Source of the DNA: Pseudomonas extremaustralis
Lineage (GTDB): Bacteria > Pseudomonadota > Gammaproteobacteria > Pseudomonadales > Pseudomonadaceae
Direction of reading: 5' to 3'
DNA length: 64,000 nucleotides
NCBI RefSeq assembly: GCF_900102035.1
Contig: NZ_LT629689.1
Span: 3,890,001-3,954,000 of the forward strand
Made by a program: the position numbers and the translations under genes. Below are positions 1-7,691 of this stretch, one piece after another (the first letter of the stretch is position 1; each line of letters begins with the position of its first letter). Under the pieces are notes generated by a model that was not told the DNA's origin, searched no databases, and worked only from the letters and a program-made list of their open reading frames with translations.

Positions 1-653
1 GCTCGCAGATCGAGTCCACTGAAGCCGAATACGTCGTGCCCGACGTGATCGTGCGCAAGCATAATGAGCGCTGGCAGGTGGAGTTGAACCAGGAGTCGGT
101 GCCACGCCTGCGGGTCAACCCCCAATATGCCGGCTTCGTGCGCCGCGCCGACACCAGCGCCGATAACACCTTCATGCGCAACCAGTTGCAGGAAGCGCGC
201 TGGTTCATCAAGAGCCTGCAAAGCCGCAACGAAACCCTGATGAAAGTGGCCACCCAGATCGTCGAGCACCAGCGCGGCTTCCTGGAATACGGCGACGAAG
301 CGATGAAACCCCTGGTTCTGCATGACATCGCCGAAGCGGTGGGCATGCACGAATCGACGATTTCCCGGGTAACCACGCAAAAATTCATGCATACCCCACG
401 GGGTATATATGAGCTGAAATACTTTTTCTCCAGCCACGTCAGCACCTCCGAAGGCGGCGAATGCTCGTCCACGGCGATCCGCGCGATCATCAAAAAACTG
501 GTTGCCGCGGAAAATCAGAAAAAGCCGTTGAGTGACAGCAAGATCGCTGGTTTACTGGAGGCACAAGGCATTCAGGTCGCCCGTCGAACCGTCGCCAAAT
601 ACCGCGAGTCCCTAGGGATCGCGCCTTCCAGCGAGCGAAAGCGTTTGATGTGA
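1..653 (+). CDS. rpoN: RNA polymerase sigma-54 factor RpoN (C-terminal part)
   Basis: This is the 3' part of the gene for the alternative sigma factor that directs RNA polymerase to -24/-12 promoters activated by enhancer-binding proteins. The reading frame is open from base 3, so the gene enters from outside the window; a GTG at 36 is internal, not a start. The visible 216 or so residues contain the core-binding to DNA-binding transition, a helix-turn-helix region ([18 protein letters not shown]) and, near the C-terminus, the RpoN box [10 protein letters not shown] that contacts the -24 element. It is followed by hpf, ptsN, rapZ and ptsO, the classical rpoN cluster of Gammaproteobacteria. 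Nothing looks damaged. The identification is certain; only the N-terminal half is missing because of the window edge. Confidence 0.97.
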   Translation, partial: SQIESTEAEYVVPDVIVRKHNERWQVELNQESVPRLRVNPQYAGFVRRADTSADNTFMRNQLQEARWFIKSLQSRNETLMKVATQIVEHQRGFLEYGDEAMKPLVLHDIAEAVGMHESTISRVTTQKFMHTPRGIYELKYFFSSHVSTSEGGECSSTAIRAIIKKLVAAENQKKPLSDSKIAGLLEAQGIQVARRTVAKYRESLGIAPSSERKRLM

Positions 654-728
654 CGGGCGGGCCACAGCGTTCCAGTGGCAGGCGTTCTTGCCTGCCGCTT
701 TATGCACTGGCAACGAAGGAGAAGCTGT

Positions 729-1034
729 ATGCAAGTCAACATCAGTGGACACCAGCTGGAAGTCACCAAGCCCCTGCGTGAGTACACCGAGAGCAAGCTG
801 AACAAGCTTGCGGGGCATTTTGACAAGATCACCAACGTGCAGGTCATCATGGAGGTCGATAAGCTCAAACAGAAAATCGAGGCCACCCTGCACGTACCGA
901 ATGCCAAGCTCGTCGCCAATGCTGAGCATGAGGACATGTATGCGGCGATCGACTCGCTCTACGACAAGCTGGACCGCCAACTCATAAAGCATAAGGAAAA
1001 GAATCTGCACCTGATGCAAGGTACAGGTCGTTAA
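729..1034 (+). CDS. hpf: Ribosome hibernation promoting factor HPF
   Basis: This 101-residue protein of the short HPF/YfiA family binds the 30S decoding region and promotes inactive 100S ribosome dimers in stationary phase. The sequence starts MQVNISGHQLEVTKPLREY and has the family's beta-alpha-beta-beta-beta-alpha pattern with a basic helix (YTESKLNKLAGHF) and a lysine-rich C-terminal helix. The ATG at 729 is chosen because AAGGAG lies 7 nt before it; an upstream in-frame start at 675 would add an unrelated arginine-rich stretch. The gene sits between rpoN and ptsN, as in other pseudomonads. It lacks the long C-terminal domain of the Firmicutes-type HPF. Confidence 0.95.
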   Translation: MQVNISGHQLEVTKPLREYTESKLNKLAGHFDKITNVQVIMEVDKLKQKIEATLHVPNAKLVANAEHEDMYAAIDSLYDKLDRQLIKHKEKNLHLMQGTGR

Positions 1035-1044
1035 CTCTCCCCCC

Positions 1045-1509
1045 ATGATCCGACTTGAAACCATCCTGACCCCCGGCCGTTCACTTGTGAATGCGCCGGG
1101 CGGCAGCAAGAAAAAAGCCCTCGAACAAATTGCCAACCTGATCAGCCGCGAAGTGCCTGAGCTGGAGATGCAAGATGTATATGAGGCTCTTATTGCCCGT
1201 GAAAAACTCGGCTCCACAGGTTTTGGTAACGGCATCGCCATTCCCCACTGCCGCCTGAAGGGCTGCGAGACACCTGTCAGCGCCCTGCTGCACCTGGAAG
1301 CTCCCATCGATTTCGACGCCATCGACGGTGCCCCGGTCGACCTGCTGTTTGTACTGCTGGTCCCACAGGCAGCCACCGATGCGCACCTGGAACTGCTCCG
1401 GCAGATCGCCAGCATGCTTGACCGCAAGGACGTACGCGACAAACTGCGCAGCGCCAGCAGCAATGAGGCGCTGTACCAGGTTGTACTGGATGAACAGAAC
1501 GGGCGGTAA
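1045..1509 (+). CDS. ptsN: Nitrogen-PTS enzyme IIA (EIIA-Ntr)
   Basis: This is the terminal phosphoacceptor of the nitrogen-related phosphotransferase chain PtsP to PtsO to PtsN. It does not carry sugar; it regulates other proteins according to its phosphorylation state. The 154 residues cover one PTS EIIA type-2 domain with the active-site histidine at residue 68 ([13 protein letters not shown]). The gene starts 10 bp after hpf. That gap is pyrimidine-rich (CTCTCCCCCC) and contains no recognisable Shine-Dalgarno sequence, so translation may be coupled to hpf. It ends 2 bp before rapZ. Function and name are secure from sequence and position. Confidence 0.96.
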   Translation: MIRLETILTPGRSLVNAPGGSKKKALEQIANLISREVPELEMQDVYEALIAREKLGSTGFGNGIAIPHCRLKGCETPVSALLHLEAPIDFDAIDGAPVDLLFVLLVPQAATDAHLELLRQIASMLDRKDVRDKLRSASSNEALYQVVLDEQNGR

Positions 1510-1511
1510 TC

Positions 1512-2369
1512 ATGCGTTTGATCATCGTCAGCGGCCGCTCCGGGTCGGGTAAAAGCACCGCCCTCAATGTTCTTGAGGACAACGGTTTCTACTGCATCGA
1601 CAACCTGCCCGCCGGCCTGTTGCCGGAACTGGCGGAACGCGCATTGATCCACACAGAATTGGCGCAGCCGCTGGTCGCCGTCTCGATTGATGCCCGCAAC
1701 TTGCCCAGCCATCTCGAGCGATTCCCGCAGTTACTCGAGGAAGTACGGGCCAAGCACATTCATTGCGATGTGCTGTACCTGGATGCCGACGAAGAGACTC
1801 TGCTCAAGCGTTTCTCCGAGACCCGTCGAAGACACCCCCTCAGCAGCCCTCATCGCTCCCTGGCCGAAGCCATCGAAGACGAAAGCAAGCTGCTCGGTCC
1901 GATCATTGACCTCGCCGACCTCAAGATCAATACCACCAGTCTTAACCTGTACCAACTGCGTGACGCCATCAAGCTGCGTCTGCTGAACCAGCCGGAGCCC
2001 GGCACGGCGTTTCTGGTGGAGTCCTTTGGCTTCAAGCGCGGCATGCCGGTGGATGCCGACCTGGTGTTCGACGTGCGCTGCCTGCCCAACCCTTACTGGA
2101 AACCGGAACTGCGTGAGCAGTCCGGGCTGGACCAGCCTGTGGCGGATTACCTGGCGGCGCAACCGGATGTGGAGGAGATGTTCCAGGACATCTCCAGCTA
2201 CCTGCTTAAATGGCTGCCGCGCTTTGCCGCGAGCAACCGGGCCTATGTCACCATCGCCATCGGCTGCACCGGCGGCCACCACCGCTCCGTCTACCTGACC
2301 GAACGCCTGGGCCAGATGCTGCAACAAACCCTCAAGAACGTCCAGGTTCGCCACCGCGACCTTAGCTGA
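1512..2369 (+). CDS. rapZ: RNase adapter protein / nucleotide-binding protein RapZ
   Basis: This 285-residue P-loop protein (formerly YvcJ/YhbJ) in Enterobacteria delivers the small RNA GlmZ to RNase E and thereby controls GlmS, the first enzyme of amino-sugar synthesis. The Walker A motif GRSGSGKST is at residues 8-16. The C-terminal RNA-binding half includes the conserved segment [16 protein letters not shown] at about 251-266. It starts 2 bp after ptsN, so the two are surely cotranscribed. In Pseudomonas the small-RNA partners are less clear, so the family and nucleotide-binding function are firm, while the GlmZ role is carried over from E. coli. Confidence 0.95.
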   Translation: MRLIIVSGRSGSGKSTALNVLEDNGFYCIDNLPAGLLPELAERALIHTELAQPLVAVSIDARNLPSHLERFPQLLEEVRAKHIHCDVLYLDADEETLLKRFSETRRRHPLSSPHRSLAEAIEDESKLLGPIIDLADLKINTTSLNLYQLRDAIKLRLLNQPEPGTAFLVESFGFKRGMPVDADLVFDVRCLPNPYWKPELREQSGLDQPVADYLAAQPDVEEMFQDISSYLLKWLPRFAASNRAYVTIAIGCTGGHHRSVYLTERLGQMLQQTLKNVQVRHRDLS

Positions 2370-2385
2370 AAGGAACACCCCCGCG

Positions 2386-2658
2386 ATGCCCGCTCTGGAA
2401 ATTGAAATCATCAACAAGCTGGGCCTGCACGCCCGCGCCTCGGCCAAATTCGTCGGTGTTGCCGGGCAGTTTCCCTGCCAGATCCGCGCCGGGCGCACAC
2501 CGGAATCCATGGTCGACGGCAAGAGCATCATGGCCATGATGATGCTGGCCGCCGGCAAAGGCACCAAGATCCACTTGAGTACGGAAGGCGAGCAAGAACA
2601 GGAAGCGATGGATGCCTTGGTAGCGCTGATCAACAACTACTTCGACGAGGGTGAATAA
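2386..2658 (+). CDS. ptsO: Phosphocarrier protein NPr (HPr-like, nitrogen PTS)
   Basis: This 90-residue HPr-fold protein passes phosphate from PtsP to PtsN. The phosphorylated histidine is residue 15 in KLGLHARASAKF, and the second HPr signature (DGKSIMAMMMLAA) follows at about 45-57. The gene begins 16 bp after rapZ with AAAGGAA ahead of the ATG and closes the rpoN operon. A hairpin (GTGAAACCT with AGGCTTCAC) follows at 2677-2697, but it has no T-run. In relatives the next gene is a ZIP transporter on the opposite strand; here only a broken piece of it remains. Confidence 0.96.
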   Translation: MPALEIEIINKLGLHARASAKFVGVAGQFPCQIRAGRTPESMVDGKSIMAMMMLAAGKGTKIHLSTEGEQEQEAMDALVALINNYFDEGE

Positions 2659-2693
2659 CCCCTCCATGAGACAGGCGTGAAACCTCGAAGGCT

Positions 2694-2896
2694 TCACCCC
2701 AGTGCGGTATCCATCACCATCATCAAACAGAACCCGATGCACAGCCCCAGACTGGCGAGCTTCTCGTGACCGTTGCGTCGCGATCAGGGATCACTTCATG
2801 AGTCACCACCAACAGCATCACGCCTGCAGCCAGTGCGAGTCCCAAAGGCAACAGCATCTCAGCCAGGCGCAGAGCACGACAAATCCAAAACAGCGT
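2694..2896 (-). pseudogene. Remnant of a ZIP-family metal transporter (3' end, frameshifted)
   Basis: On the minus strand, bases from about 2896 down encode a ZIP-like membrane stretch, LAEMLLPLGLALAAGVMLL followed by VVTHEVIP. At 2783-2785 one base seems to be missing: CCTGA-TCG where CCTGAGTCG would continue the frame. After the shift the other frame reads RRNGHEKLASLGLCIGF then CLMMVMDTALG and ends in TGA at 2694-2696. The histidine in THEVIP and the NGHEK loop are typical of the metal-binding helices of ZIP permeases. Only about 65 codons remain of a protein that is normally about 300 residues long. The 5' end runs into the truncated fagA-like gene. It is a non-functional relic. Confidence 0.8.
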
Positions 2897-3164
2897 CGGG
2901 GATTAGCGGGCGCCAGGCCTGATCCAGGCACAATGAGCGCCAGTGCCACGGCAATGCGATATCACTGGCGGTATCGATCAGCAGGCGCAATGACGTTTCT
3001 GCGATCGTCCACGGATGGGTGGCGGTACAGCACGCCAGATATCGCCCCTCATTGAGGTAATGTTCGATCAAGCGAGGCTCGTTGGGATCGAGGCCGCAAC
3101 GGATCTGACGACTCATCCAACGCCAGCTCTCCAGATAAGGATCCTCATGCAGGATAGAACTCAT
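2859..3164 (-). CDS. fagA: FagA-like Fur-associated protein, C-terminus replaced by ZIP-derived sequence
   Basis: This small protein (101 residues from the ATG at 3164; a GTG lies 9 bp upstream) begins MSSILHEDPYLESWRWMSRQ and contains the run of aromatic residues and HWRSLCLDQAWRPL that I recall from FagA of Pseudomonas, the first gene of the iron-regulated fagA-fumC-orfX-sodA operon. The last 16 or so residues (from IPDAVLD) appear to be ZIP-gene DNA read in another frame, so the natural 3' end is lost. The downstream fumC, orfX and sodA genes are absent. A Fur-box-like sequence lies just upstream at 3180-3198. The function of FagA itself is unknown. The family assignment rests on memory of the sequence and on context, so it is moderate. 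Confidence 0.55.
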   Translation of the reverse strand: MSSILHEDPYLESWRWMSRQIRCGLDPNEPRLIEHYLNEGRYLACCTATHPWTIAETSLRLLIDTASDIALPWHWRSLCLDQAWRPLIPDAVLDLSCSAPG

Positions 3165-3179
3165 GATCCGCACCCGCTC

Positions 3180-3198
3180 AGAAATGATATTTACTATT
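3180..3198 (-). promoter_or_regulatory. Possible Fur box in front of the fagA-like gene
   Basis: The 19-bp AT-rich stretch containing AATGATATTTACTATT matches the classical Fur consensus (GATAATGATAATCATTATC) at 12 of 19 positions by hand alignment. It lies 16 bp before the ATG of the fagA-like gene, in an otherwise AT-rich promoter region. The fag operon of P. aeruginosa is Fur-repressed, so a Fur site is expected here. Confidence 0.5.
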
Positions 3199-3257
3199 AA
3201 ATAATACTAAGAATCAAAACAAGACTGGCCAGCTAATCTGCCTTGGTAAGCAGCCAT

Positions 3258-3295
3258 AAAAAAAGCGCGCTATCTGTAAGATGGCGCGCTTTTTT
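3258..3295 (-). terminator. Bidirectional rho-independent terminator after pmbA
   Basis: A stem AAAAGCGCGC(TATCT) pairs with (AGATG)GCGCGCTTTT around a GTA loop, flanked by an A-run and a T-run, giving a U-tail in both directions. It lies 19 bp beyond the pmbA stop codon and separates pmbA from the fagA-like gene. Confidence 0.85.
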
Positions 3296-3313
3296 CGTGA
3301 AGCGAGAGAAGAA

Positions 3314-4660
3314 TTAACTGCCCGCGACCGTCATCCGCTCGATCAATACCGAGCCTGTGCGAATGTTGCTGCGCAGTTCCAGATCATTGCCCACGGCAAC
3401 AATCTGTTTGAACATATCGCGCATGTTGCCGGCGATAGTGACTTCCTGGACCGCGAACTGAATCTCGCCGTTCTCGACCCAGAAACCCGCCGCACCACGG
3501 GAATAATCGCCTGTGACCATGTTCAGGCCCTGGCCCATCAACTCAGTCACCAGCAGGCCACGCCCCATGCGACGCAACAGTGCTGCCTGGTCCTCATCGC
3601 CATGGGTCACGAACAGGTTGTGCACGCCACCAGAGTTGGCGGTGCTTGGCAGGCCGAGCTTGCGACCGGCATACGTACCGAGTACGTAAGACACCAGTTC
3701 GCCCTTCTCGACGAACGGCTTGGCATAGGTGGCCAGGCCATCGCCGTCGAACGCCGAGCTGCCCATGGCGCGCATCAGGTGCGGACGCTCATCGATGGTC
3801 AGCCATTCGGGAAACAGCTTCTGACCCAGCGCGCCTTCCAGAAACGATGACTTGCGGTACAAATTGCCACCGGATATCGCCCCCAGGAAACTGCCGAACA
3901 AGCCACCGGCCAGCTCAGCCGAAAACAGCACCGGCACTTCACAGGTCGGCACCGGGCGCGCCCCCAGGCGGCTGGCGGCGCGTTGCGCAGCACGCCGGCC
4001 GATGCTGACCGGATCGGCCAGCAAGTCGCCTTGCCGGTTGACGTCGTACCAGTAATCGCGCTGCATCTGGCCATCGGCCTCGGCGATCATCACGCAGCTC
4101 AAACTGTGGCGAGTGGACGCGTAACCGCCGATGAACCCATGGCTGTTGCCATACACACGGCATCCTTGATGGGTATTCAATGTGGTGCCATCAGCGTTCT
4201 TGATGCGGGCATCGGCATCGAACGCCGCAGCTTCGCAGATCAAGGCCTGCTCGATGGCTTGCTCAGGCGTGATGTCCCAGGCGTGGAACAGATCAAAATC
4301 CTGCAGGTCCTTGGCCATCAACGCTTTGTCGGCCAGGCCCGAGCTTTCATCTTCGGACGTGTGCTTGGCGATCGCCAATGCCGCCGCCACCGTCTCGCGA
4401 ATCGCCTCCGCGCCACTGGCCGAAGTGCTGGCCGAGCCTTTGCGTTGGCCGACGTACAAGGTGATGCCAAACCCCTGATCGCGGTTGAATTCGACGGTTT
4501 CCACTTCCCGCTGACGCACCGAAGTCGACAGCCCCTGCTCCAGCGACACAGCCACCTCGCAGGCACTGGCCCCCTGGCGCTTGGCCTCGGCAAGAATCTG
4601 CTCGACTTGTTCCTGCAGTGCCGGTAACGCTTGCGGACCGACGCTTTGGGCTGCACTCAT
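3314..4660 (-). CDS. pmbA: Metalloprotease subunit PmbA/TldE
   Basis: This 448-residue member of the TldD/PmbA family forms, with TldD, a heterodimeric zinc protease that degrades unfolded or small peptides, matures microcin B17 and removes the CcdA antitoxin in E. coli. PmbA lacks the zinc-binding HExxxH motif, as expected for the non-catalytic subunit. The conserved family segments (RQREVETVEFNRDQGFGITLY near residue 55; SGGVHNLFV near 360) are present. The ATG at 4660 is preferred because GGAG lies 8 nt upstream; another start 12 bp earlier has no better signal. tldD is encoded nearby on the same strand, separated by the oppositely oriented yjgA. Confidence 0.95.
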   Translation of the reverse strand: MSAAQSVGPQALPALQEQVEQILAEAKRQGASACEVAVSLEQGLSTSVRQREVETVEFNRDQGFGITLYVGQRKGSASTSASGAEAIRETVAAALAIAKHTSEDESSGLADKALMAKDLQDFDLFHAWDITPEQAIEQALICEAAAFDADARIKNADGTTLNTHQGCRVYGNSHGFIGGYASTRHSLSCVMIAEADGQMQRDYWYDVNRQGDLLADPVSIGRRAAQRAASRLGARPVPTCEVPVLFSAELAGGLFGSFLGAISGGNLYRKSSFLEGALGQKLFPEWLTIDERPHLMRAMGSSAFDGDGLATYAKPFVEKGELVSYVLGTYAGRKLGLPSTANSGGVHNLFVTHGDEDQAALLRRMGRGLLVTELMGQGLNMVTGDYSRGAAGFWVENGEIQFAVQEVTIAGNMRDMFKQIVAVGNDLELRSNIRTGSVLIERMTVAGS

Positions 4661-4768
4661 GGTTTTCTCCACTCAAATTCTGCTTTCGGTTAAGGCCATC
4701 GAGCGACCGGGCCGGACAAGCGGCCCCCGACTGGTTATCATGGCGGCGTTTCTTTGCGGACTGCCACC

Positions 4769-5290
4769 ATGGTTGATTCTTACGACGACTCCCTCGATGG
4801 GGAGAAAAGCAAAACCCAGGTCAAACGCGAGCTGCATGCGCTGGTTGACCTCGGCGAGCGCCTTACAACGCTCAAGCCTGACTTGATTGCAAAACTGCCA
4901 CTGACCGACGAAATGCGCCGGGCCCTGGCGGATGCGCCCAAGCACACCGCGAATATCGCGCGTAAACGGCACATCATGTTCATCGGCAAGCTGATGCGCG
5001 ATCAGGACACTGACGCCATTCTGACCTTGCTCGATCAACTCGATGCCTCCACTCGCCAGTACAACGAACGCTTCCACAACCTGGAACGTTGGCGTGACCG
5101 CCTGATCTCGGGCGATGACGCGGTGCTGGAGAAATTCGTGCTGGACTACCCGGACGCGGACCGCCAGCAACTGCGTTCCCTGATCCGTCAGGCCCAGCAC
5201 GAACTGGCGCAAAACAAGGCGCCGGCCACCAGCCGTAAAATCTTCAAGTACATCCGTGAGCTGGACGAGACTCAACGCGGCCTGCGTTGA
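4769..5290 (+). CDS. yjgA: Ribosome-associated protein YjgA (DUF615)
   Basis: This 173-residue helical protein of the DUF615 family associates with late 50S ribosomal precursors in E. coli. Conserved elements are the basic N-terminal helix ([20 protein letters not shown]), the [15 protein letters not shown] segment and the C-terminal [11 protein letters not shown]. The ATG at 4769 gives the usual N-terminus MVDSYDDSL; a TTG 15 bp upstream is the only alternative. It is divergent from pmbA and convergent with tldD, and the hairpin GGGTGGCGATCTTCGCCACC at 5303-5322 lies between the two 3' ends. Confidence 0.93.
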   Translation: MVDSYDDSLDGEKSKTQVKRELHALVDLGERLTTLKPDLIAKLPLTDEMRRALADAPKHTANIARKRHIMFIGKLMRDQDTDAILTLLDQLDASTRQYNERFHNLERWRDRLISGDDAVLEKFVLDYPDADRQQLRSLIRQAQHELAQNKAPATSRKIFKYIRELDETQRGLR

Positions 5291-5335
5291 TCCTCTTCCC
5301 CGGGTGGCGATCTTCGCCACCCGAAGCTCCCGCTC

Positions 5336-6778
5336 TTACGACCCCGTGCCACCCACGGTGATCGCATCAATCTTCAAGGTTGGCTGACCAACGCCCACCG
5401 GCACCGACTGCCCATCCTTGCCGCACGTGCCCACGCCGCTGTCCAGCGACAGGTCGCTGCCGACCATCGACACCTTGCTCATGGCTTCCGGCCCGTTACC
5501 GATCAACGTAGCGCCTTTGACCGGCGCGGTAATCTTGCCGTCTTCGATCAGGTACGCCTCGCTGGTGGAGAACACGAATTTACCGCTGGTGATGTCCACC
5601 TGGCCGCCACCGAGGTTGGCGCAGTAGATCCCGCGTTTCACCGAGGCGATGATTTCCTCCGGGTCGCTTTCGCCCGCGAGCATGTAGGTGTTGGTCATGC
5701 GCGGCATTGGCAGGTGCGCGTAGGATTCGCGACGACCATTACCAGTGCGGGCCACGCCCATCAGGCGGGCATTGAGTTTGTCTTGCATATAGCCCTTGAG
5801 CACGCCGTTTTCGATCAACGTGGTGCACTCAGTGGGAGTGCCTTCGTCGTCAATGCTCAGCGAGCCACGGCGACCGGCCAGGGTGCCGTCGTCGACAATG
5901 GTGCACAGCTTGGACGCAACCATCTCGCCCATGCGCCCGCTGTAGGCCGAACTGCCCTTGCGGTTGAAGTCACCTTCCAGGCCATGGCCCACGGCTTCGT
6001 GAAGCAATACGCCGGACCAGCCGGAGCCCAATACCACCGGAAAGGTGCCGGCAGGCGCAGGAATGGCTTCCAGGTTGACCAGCGCCTGGCGCAACGCTTC
6101 ACGGGCATAGCCCATGGCGCGGTCCTCGGCGAGGAAATAACGGTAGTCGGTACGCCCGCCGCCGCCATGGCCACCGCGCTCGCGGCGTCCGTTCTGCTCG
6201 ACGATGACACTGACATTGAAACGCACCAACGGCCGCACATCCGCCGCCAGGCTGCCATCGGTGGACGCCACCAGGATACGCTCCCATACGCCAGCCATGC
6301 TCACGGTGACCTGCTGGATACGCGGATCAAGGGCACGGGTAGCGGCGTCGATACGCTTGAGCAGATCGACCTTTTCCGCGCGGCTGATCACCTCCAGGGG
6401 ATTATCCGGTGCGTACAACTGAGCCACGTCCTGGGTGCTGAATGCCTGCACCGTGCCGTTCTGGCCGGCGCGGGAAATCGAACGGGCGGCACGGGCGGCC
6501 AGGCCGAGGGCTTCCAGGGTGATCGCGTTGCTGTAGGCGAAACCGGTTTTTTCACCGGATTGCGCACGCACACCCACACCCTGGTCGAGGTTGAAACTGC
6601 CTTCCTTGACGATGCCGTCTTCGAGGGCCCAGGACTCGGAAATCTGCCCCTGGAAATACAGGTCGGCCGCGTCGATGCCTGGCCCGGCCAGATCGCCGAG
6701 CACGGTTTGCAAGCTTTCGATGGTCACGCCACCGGGTGCCAGAAGGTGTTCACTGACTGAGGACAACAACTCGCTCAT
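5336..6778 (-). CDS. tldD: Metalloprotease TldD
   Basis: This is the catalytic subunit of the TldD/TldE protease, 480 residues. The zinc-binding HExxxH motif is visible as HEAVGH at residues 260-265, inside the typical context [16 protein letters not shown]. Glycine-rich substrate-binding strands ([15 protein letters not shown] near 201-215) precede it. The ATG at 6778 matches the usual N-terminus [13 protein letters not shown]; the open frame continues upstream but encodes an unlikely arginine/cysteine-rich stretch. The gene follows the nitrilase-like gene with a 16-bp gap and belongs to the mre-rng-yhdP string on the minus strand. Confidence 0.96.
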   Translation of the reverse strand: MSELLSSVSEHLLAPGGVTIESLQTVLGDLAGPGIDAADLYFQGQISESWALEDGIVKEGSFNLDQGVGVRAQSGEKTGFAYSNAITLEALGLAARAARSISRAGQNGTVQAFSTQDVAQLYAPDNPLEVISRAEKVDLLKRIDAATRALDPRIQQVTVSMAGVWERILVASTDGSLAADVRPLVRFNVSVIVEQNGRRERGGHGGGGRTDYRYFLAEDRAMGYAREALRQALVNLEAIPAPAGTFPVVLGSGWSGVLLHEAVGHGLEGDFNRKGSSAYSGRMGEMVASKLCTIVDDGTLAGRRGSLSIDDEGTPTECTTLIENGVLKGYMQDKLNARLMGVARTGNGRRESYAHLPMPRMTNTYMLAGESDPEEIIASVKRGIYCANLGGGQVDITSGKFVFSTSEAYLIEDGKITAPVKGATLIGNGPEAMSKVSMVGSDLSLDSGVGTCGKDGQSVPVGVGQPTLKIDAITVGGTGS

Positions 6779-6794
6779 AGGTTTGGCCTTAAAT

Positions 6795-7643
6795 TCATCG
6801 TTCTGATGCAGGCCGCTGTGCGCCCTGCGAGAAAAAGCGCCGATGGTTGACCACCGGCATGCGCGCCCGTATCGACGCCTGTTCACTGCTGTCGCGTTCG
6901 GCCAGCAACACCGCTTCGCCTTGATCCTGTTGCGCCAGTATGCGCCCCCACGGGTCGACAATTGCCCCATGACCGAAGGTTTCCCGTGGCCCCGGATGCA
7001 CGCCACCCTGGGCAGCCGCCAACAGGTAGCACTGGGTCTCGATAGCCCGCGCGCGAATCAACACATCCCAATGCGCGGCACCGGTCACGGCGGTGAAAGC
7101 CGAGGGTGCGCTGATCAATTCAGCCCCCGCCGCGCGCAACTCGCTGTACAACTCAGGGAAGCGTAGGTCGTAACAGACCGTCAGGCCCAACCGACCGACC
7201 GGCGTTTGGGCCACTACCACATCGCTTCCGAAAGCATAGTCATCGGATTCGCGATAACGGCCTCGGGCATCCGCCACGTCGACATCGAACAGGTGCAGCT
7301 TGTCGTAACGGGCGACGATCTCGCCCTGATCATCGATCAACAGCGAGCACGCATTGGGTTTTGCGTTCGGATGGTCCTTGGGCGGCAACGGCAATGTACC
7401 AGCCACTATCCATAAGGTGAGGTCGCGGGCGGTCTGTTTCAACCATGGCAGGATCGGACCTTCACCCAACGCCTCGGCGCGACCGATATCGGCCACGTCG
7501 CGACGCCCCATGGCCGCGAAGTTTTCCGGCAGCACCGCCAGCTTCGCACCACCGGCCGCGGCTCGCTCCAGCAAACGCCGGGCCTGGGCCAGGTTGGCCA
7601 GCACATCGCTCTGGCTGACCATCTGAATTACCGCAAAGGACAT
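6795..7643 (-). CDS. Carbon-nitrogen hydrolase (nitrilase superfamily, Nit1/Nit2 type)
   Basis: This 282-residue cytoplasmic hydrolase has the full Glu-Lys-Cys triad of the nitrilase superfamily: E40 (LAVLPENF), K115 ([10 protein letters not shown]) and C157 ([11 protein letters not shown]). The length and motifs fit the Nit1/Nit2 branch, whose members repair deaminated glutathione or act as omega-amidases; the exact substrate cannot be read from the sequence. The start at 7643 ([11 protein letters not shown]) fits the family; an earlier in-frame start would add eight residues. It lies between yhdP and tldD, the usual place in Pseudomonas, and probably shares their transcript. Confidence 0.9.
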   Translation of the reverse strand: MSFAVIQMVSQSDVLANLAQARRLLERAAAGGAKLAVLPENFAAMGRRDVADIGRAEALGEGPILPWLKQTARDLTLWIVAGTLPLPPKDHPNAKPNACSLLIDDQGEIVARYDKLHLFDVDVADARGRYRESDDYAFGSDVVVAQTPVGRLGLTVCYDLRFPELYSELRAAGAELISAPSAFTAVTGAAHWDVLIRARAIETQCYLLAAAQGGVHPGPRETFGHGAIVDPWGRILAQQDQGEAVLLAERDSSEQASIRARMPVVNHRRFFSQGAQRPASER

Positions 7644-7691
7644 GGGCCGACACTCCGTAAAAGGCATGCGGCCATGCTACTCCACAGGCTC

